7,141 nt of DNA from positions 1 through 7,141 of the forward strand of contig CAKONA010000055.1 of NCBI GenBank assembly GCA_934096785.1, read 5' to 3'. The notes beneath the pieces were generated by a model, which searched no databases, had not been told where the DNA came from, and worked only from the letters and a program-made list of their open reading frames with translations. A program made the translations under genes and the position numbers. Shown piece by piece: positions 4,502 to 7,141 of the stretch. Positions within the stretch are counted from its first letter, which is position 1; every line of letters begins with the position of its first letter. The DNA is from an uncultured Bacilli bacterium. Lineage in GTDB: Bacteria; Bacillota_I; Bacilli_A; RF39; UBA660.

Positions 4502-6502
4502 TTAATCTAAATTTGTCATTTCATTAATTATTTTAGCATATTCTTTATAATTTTCAAAATTATTATCTTTATTTTTATCAAAAAATTCTTTTGAATCATC
4601 TCTTGCTTGAAGAAGTATTTTCATATCAGTATGTAGATTAGCTATTTTAAACTGCATATCTCCACTTTGTTTTACTCCGAATAGATCTCCTTCTCCCCTC
4701 ATTTCATAGTCTTTTTCTGTTATATAAAATCCGTCGTTACTTTCTTCTAGAACTTTTAATCTCTTATTGTCTTCATCTCCGATAAGTATACATGTTGAAT
4801 CATATTCGTTTCTTCCAACTCTACCTCTTAATTGATGAAGTGTTGCTAGTCCGAAACGTTCAGCATCATATATTATCATCATAGTAGCATTCTTAACATC
4901 TATTCCTACTTCTATTACTGTTGTTGATATTAATACATCTATTTTTCCTTCTTTGAAGTCATTCATTATTTTGTCTTTATCAGCTTTAGAAAGTTTTCCA
5001 TGTAATATAGCGGACTTAATGTTCTTTTTGAAGTATAAATCTATATTTCTTTTTATTTCATTTACTGTTGTAAGGTCTATTACTTCAGAGTCTTCTATTA
5101 AAGGTGAAACTATGTATGCTTGGTGATGATTATCTACTTCATGCTTTAATAACTCGTAAACATCAACTAGTTCTTTTTCACTTTTAACTATTGTTTTTAT
5201 TTCTTTTCTACCTTTTGGTTTTGTTTTTATATTTGATATGTCCATATCTCCATAGATAGTTAGTGCAAATGTACGCGGTATAGGAGTTGCTGACATATAT
5301 AAAGTATCTGGAAGTATTCCTTTATTTTTAAGGCTTGCTCTTTGATTAACTCCGAATCTATGTTGTTCATCTGTTATAACTAGTCCAAGATTTTTAAATA
5401 CAACGTTTTCACTAAGTAGTGCATGTGTACCTATTAGAAGGTCTATTTTACCTTTAGATAGTTTTTCTATTACTTCGTCTTTTTCTTTCTTTTTCATACT
5501 TCCTACTAGAACTTCTATTCTCATATTAGTACCTGAAAGTATGCTTTTTATATTTTCATAATGTTGGTATGCTAGTACTTCTGTTGGTGCCATTAAAGCA
5601 GTTTGATACTTTGCAAGATAATTTATATAAGCAGCTATTACTGATATAATAGTTTTACCACTACCTACATCTCCTTGAAGCATTCTATTCATTCTTTTAC
5701 TTGATGTCATATCATTATAGATGTCTTCTATTGCCTTATCTTGATCAGGTGTTAGTTCGAAAGGAAGTTCTCTTATAAATGTATTAACGTCTTCTGGATC
5801 TATGTTTCTAATGTACTCTACTTTATTATCTTTGTTTAGTTCTTTTAAGTAATTTATCTTGAACATGAATTCAAATAGTTCTTCGTATTTAAGTTTTAGT
5901 TGTGCTTTTTTAACATCTTCTTTATTTTGAGGTTCATGTATTAATTTAATTGCTTCTTTTTTAGAAATGAAGTTGTATTTTTCATTTAAGTATTCAGGAA
6001 TGTAATCAGTGTAGTCATCATATATGTTAAGTGCCTCACTAATATATTTCTTTAATGCTTTACTAGTAAGTCCACTTGTTAGATGATATACTGTTTCAAT
6101 TGAACCAGTGTTAATCTTTTCAAACTTTATGTCTGATGCGATTACTGTATTTTTTAAAGCATCGTATTTACCTATTACTGTAATAGTTGTTCCAGGACGT
6201 AATTGTGTTTTTAAGAATGTTCTATTGAATATCATGACAGCTATCATTTTTTTATTAGACATTGCTCTAAAAGTTAGTGCTGACATATTTGCTCTAAATC
6301 TTCTAGATAAAGGTACTGAATCTATAATACACTCTATTATTACATTTTGTTTGTCTTTACATTCTTTAATATCGTCTAGTACTATTAAGTCATGTCTATA
6401 TGGATAATACTCTACTAAATCTTTCATATTTTCAATACCTAAATTCTTAAGAGTATCTATTGTTTTAGGACCTAAGCCTTTTATACTACTTAAACTGTTC
6501 AT
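4502..6502 (-). CDS. recG: ATP-dependent DNA helicase RecG
   Basis: This 666-aa protein is close to the usual RecG length (about 680-690). It is a cytosolic superfamily 2 helicase that reverses stalled replication forks and branch-migrates Holliday junctions. The N-terminus carries a helix-hairpin-like IKGLGPKTIDTLKNLGI. The OB-fold wedge domain lies at about 52-127. Motor motifs follow in order: the upstream TPDQDKAI (251-258), Walker A GDVGSGKT (277-284), APTEVLAYQHY (305-315), GTHALL (358-363), DEQHRFGV (378-385) and SATPIPRT (404-411). STTVIEVGIDV (526-536) and QLRGRVGR (557-564) complete them. The C-terminal segment around DLFGVKQSGDMQFKIANL fits the RecG TRG region. Nothing key is missing. 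Start ATG 6502 has AGGAGG six bases upstream and lies just inside the extended -10 promoter. The frame extends open to 6571, but that would run through the promoter. It is co-transcribed with yebC. Confidence 0.97.
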   Translation of the reverse strand: MNSLSSIKGLGPKTIDTLKNLGIENMKDLVEYYPYRHDLIVLDDIKECKDKQNVIIECIIDSVPLSRRFRANMSALTFRAMSNKKMIAVMIFNRTFLKTQLRPGTTITVIGKYDALKNTVIASDIKFEKINTGSIETVYHLTSGLTSKALKKYISEALNIYDDYTDYIPEYLNEKYNFISKKEAIKLIHEPQNKEDVKKAQLKLKYEELFEFMFKINYLKELNKDNKVEYIRNIDPEDVNTFIRELPFELTPDQDKAIEDIYNDMTSSKRMNRMLQGDVGSGKTIISVIAAYINYLAKYQTALMAPTEVLAYQHYENIKSILSGTNMRIEVLVGSMKKKEKDEVIEKLSKGKIDLLIGTHALLSENVVFKNLGLVITDEQHRFGVNQRASLKNKGILPDTLYMSATPIPRTFALTIYGDMDISNIKTKPKGRKEIKTIVKSEKELVDVYELLKHEVDNHHQAYIVSPLIEDSEVIDLTTVNEIKRNIDLYFKKNIKSAILHGKLSKADKDKIMNDFKEGKIDVLISTTVIEVGIDVKNATMMIIYDAERFGLATLHQLRGRVGRNEYDSTCILIGDEDNKRLKVLEESNDGFYITEKDYEMRGEGDLFGVKQSGDMQFKIANLHTDMKILLQARDDSKEFFDKNKDNNFENYKEYAKIINEMTNLD

Positions 6503-6529
6503 TGTATTCCTCCTGGATAAATCTTCAAT

Positions 6530-6538
6530 ATTATAACA
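6530..6538 (-). promoter_or_regulatory. Extended -10 promoter of recG-yebC
   Basis: On the minus strand TGTTATAAT is a perfect TGN-TATAAT (TATAAT at 6535-6530). The -35 region at 17 bp (TTTCTT) is poor. The predicted start near 6523 gives a leader of about 20 nt with the AGGAGG site of recG, supporting the start at 6502 over upstream in-frame codons. Confidence 0.65.
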
Positions 6539-6577
6539 TATTTTTGTAAAGAAAGAAAGGTAAAAATTCATTTATGG

Positions 6578-6606
6578 TTTACTTTTTCAATTCATTTTTG
6601 TAGAAT
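6578..6606 (+). promoter_or_regulatory. Candidate promoter of the divergent 137-aa gene
   Basis: TTTACT (6578-6583), a 17-bp spacer and TAGAAT (6601-6606) resemble the vegetative sigma consensus. Transcription would begin about 6613, leaving only around 10 nt, with GGTGAT as ribosome site, before ATG 6623. Such a short leader is unusual but possible. It lies back to back with the recG promoter in a 120-bp divergent region. Confidence 0.4.
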
Positions 6607-6622
6607 TAAATTGGTGATAAGA

Positions 6623-7036
6623 ATGGAATTAGATGAATTAAGAGATGCTATGGAAGAACTAAGTTATGATGAAATTGAGTTCTTTGCACACTTAACTGAA
6701 AGAGATAAAGAAAGTTCAATATTTGAAAAAGGTCTTTATATAGATGATAATAAAATATCTAGTTGCGCTAATAAAGTAACTGATTCATTTTATGAAGATC
6801 CTGAACATTTTATAGATTATGAACTTGGTAGTCCTCAAACAAGAGGAAAAGAAATAATGATACGTATAGCTAGTCAAAAGGATGATGAAAGATCTTTAAT
6901 CGAAAGAAATGATGATAAGGAAAGTGAATATGTAATTCGCCCTCAAAATATAATTGGTTCAGTAGACTTAGATACTAAGTACTTTGATCCTAATCCTAAT
7001 AGTGAGTATAGTGTTGGCATAGGACAAATTTTATAA
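6623..7036 (+). CDS. Acidic 137-aa protein of unknown function
   Basis: I do not recognise this gene with confidence. The product is soluble and acidic, with no signal peptide or membrane segment. An N-terminal helix (residues 1-15) leads into EIEFFAHLTERDKESSIFEK and then GLYI (to about residue 40). Further on are RGKEIMIRIAS (74-84), a charged Asp/Glu/Lys-rich stretch (86-101) and EYVIRPQNIIGSVDLD (102-117). A histidine-Thr start, a helix ending in 'GL', a central strand and a late 'EY.I....I.G' strand are the arrangement seen in small ADP-ribosyltransferase-like folds (DarT-like and related), but the match is loose and the call is inference. Start ATG 6623 has GGTGAT (6613-6618), which matches the distal anti-Shine-Dalgarno. 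Upstream TTG 6611 and GTG 6614 codons are rejected because they fall on or before that site. It is transcribed away from recG and is probably monocistronic. Confidence 0.72.
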   Translation: MELDELRDAMEELSYDEIEFFAHLTERDKESSIFEKGLYIDDNKISSCANKVTDSFYEDPEHFIDYELGSPQTRGKEIMIRIASQKDDERSLIERNDDKESEYVIRPQNIIGSVDLDTKYFDPNPNSEYSVGIGQIL

Positions 7037-7053
7037 AAAATGTTAAAAAACTC

Positions 7054-7082
7054 TTGACAAAAAGGGTCTTTTTAATTAATAT
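7054..7082 (+). promoter_or_regulatory. Strong sigma-70/A-type promoter at the right edge
   Basis: A perfect TTGACA (7054-7059), a 17-bp spacer and TAATAT (7077-7082) make this the best -35/spacer match in the window. The predicted start is about 7089. No ATG follows before the window end, and the sequence immediately downstream folds into two hairpins, suggesting an RNA gene or a long structured leader. Confidence 0.65.
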
Positions 7083-7090
7083 ATAGACTT

Positions 7091-7133
7091 ACCAATTCAC
7101 TATTAGGCGAATTGGTGCTAGTATCACACTAGC
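7091..7133 (+). ncRNA. Candidate structured RNA or leader: two adjacent hairpins, incomplete
   Basis: ACCAATTC (7091-7098) pairs perfectly with GAATTGGT (7109-7116) around a 10-nt loop. Directly next to it GCTAGT (7117-7122) pairs with ACTAGC (7128-7133) around ATCAC. The stems abut with no gap, so they could stack. They begin within a few bases of the predicted start of the TTGACA promoter. A following CCAACCCC is unpaired within the window and may pair with sequence beyond it. I do not recognise RNase P RNA, tmRNA, SRP RNA, 6S RNA, T-box or a known riboswitch signature. The first repeat could instead be a DNA operator. The element is cut by the window end. Confidence 0.4.
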
Positions 7134-7141
7134 CAACCCCT

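Noticed and set aside
6503..6571. Upstream in-frame extension of recG starting MNFYLSFF
   Set aside because: It would lie upstream of and across the TGTTATAAT promoter and has no Shine-Dalgarno. ATG 6502 has AGGAGG and gives the expected RecG N-terminus.
6589..6607. AATTC...GAATT short inverted repeat around the -10 of the 137-aa gene
   Set aside because: Five-base arms of AT-rich sequence are expected by chance in this composition.
7043..7075. Weak hairpin AAAAAACTC / GGGT-C-TTTTT as terminator of the 137-aa gene
   Set aside because: Only a four-pair core including one G-U, with a bulge and A-T outer pairs. It coincides with the TTGACA box of the next promoter, so I cannot support it as a terminator although some function is possible.
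1..7141. Possible use of TGA as tryptophan (Mycoplasma-type code)
   Set aside because: All tryptophans I checked use TGG, no long gene contains an internal TGA, and TGA serves as the stop at 83-81. The standard bacterial code explains everything.
1..7141. tRNA, rRNA, CRISPR array, insertion sequence or integrase
   Set aside because: I looked on both strands and saw no cloverleaf, rRNA signature, spaced direct repeats, transposase or recombinase motif.

Overview
This is an AT-rich window. It uses strong Shine-Dalgarno sequences (AGGAG/GGAGG types), extended -10 promoters and TGG for tryptophan, with no internal TGA in the real reading frames. That fits a low-GC Firmicute/Bacilli-type genome using the standard bacterial code, possibly one of the uncultured gut lineages. 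I cannot place it more precisely from sequence alone.

Left third (1-2973, all on the minus strand): the core of a Gram-positive conjugative type IV secretion system (T4SS). In transcription order it holds a large VirB6/TrbL-like polytopic membrane protein with a long coiled-coil tail, a PrgI-family small membrane protein, a TrsD-like cytosolic protein, and the first 28 codons of a VirB4-type ATPase that runs off the left edge. The genes are packed tightly, with a 15-nt gap, a 29-59-nt overlap and a 4-nt ATGA overlap, so they form one operon. About 190 bp upstream of the first gene carries two candidate promoters and an imperfect inverted repeat.

Middle (3142-3750, minus strand): a two-gene cassette of small proteins I do not recognise (95 and 86 aa). 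It has its own extended -10 promoter and ends in a hairpin/U-tract terminator at the last base of the final stop codon.

Right half (3757-6540, minus strand): a housekeeping operon, recG (branch-migrating DNA helicase) followed 14 nt later by a YebC/PmpR-family protein. It starts from an extended -10 promoter and ends at a strong terminator whose loop contains the yebC stop codon.

Right edge (6578-7141, plus strand): a divergently transcribed 137-aa acidic protein of unknown function, then a consensus-like promoter (TTGACA, 17 bp, TAATAT). Its predicted transcript opens with two adjacent perfect hairpins and is cut off by the window end. This could be a structured RNA, a leader, or operator DNA.

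The window therefore joins a mobile-type secretion module to ordinary core genes, with no integrase, insertion sequence, tRNA or repeat visible at the junction. I see no clearly new multi-gene system. The best leads are the structured transcript at the right edge, the abrupt T4SS/core-gene junction, and the orphan small proteins.
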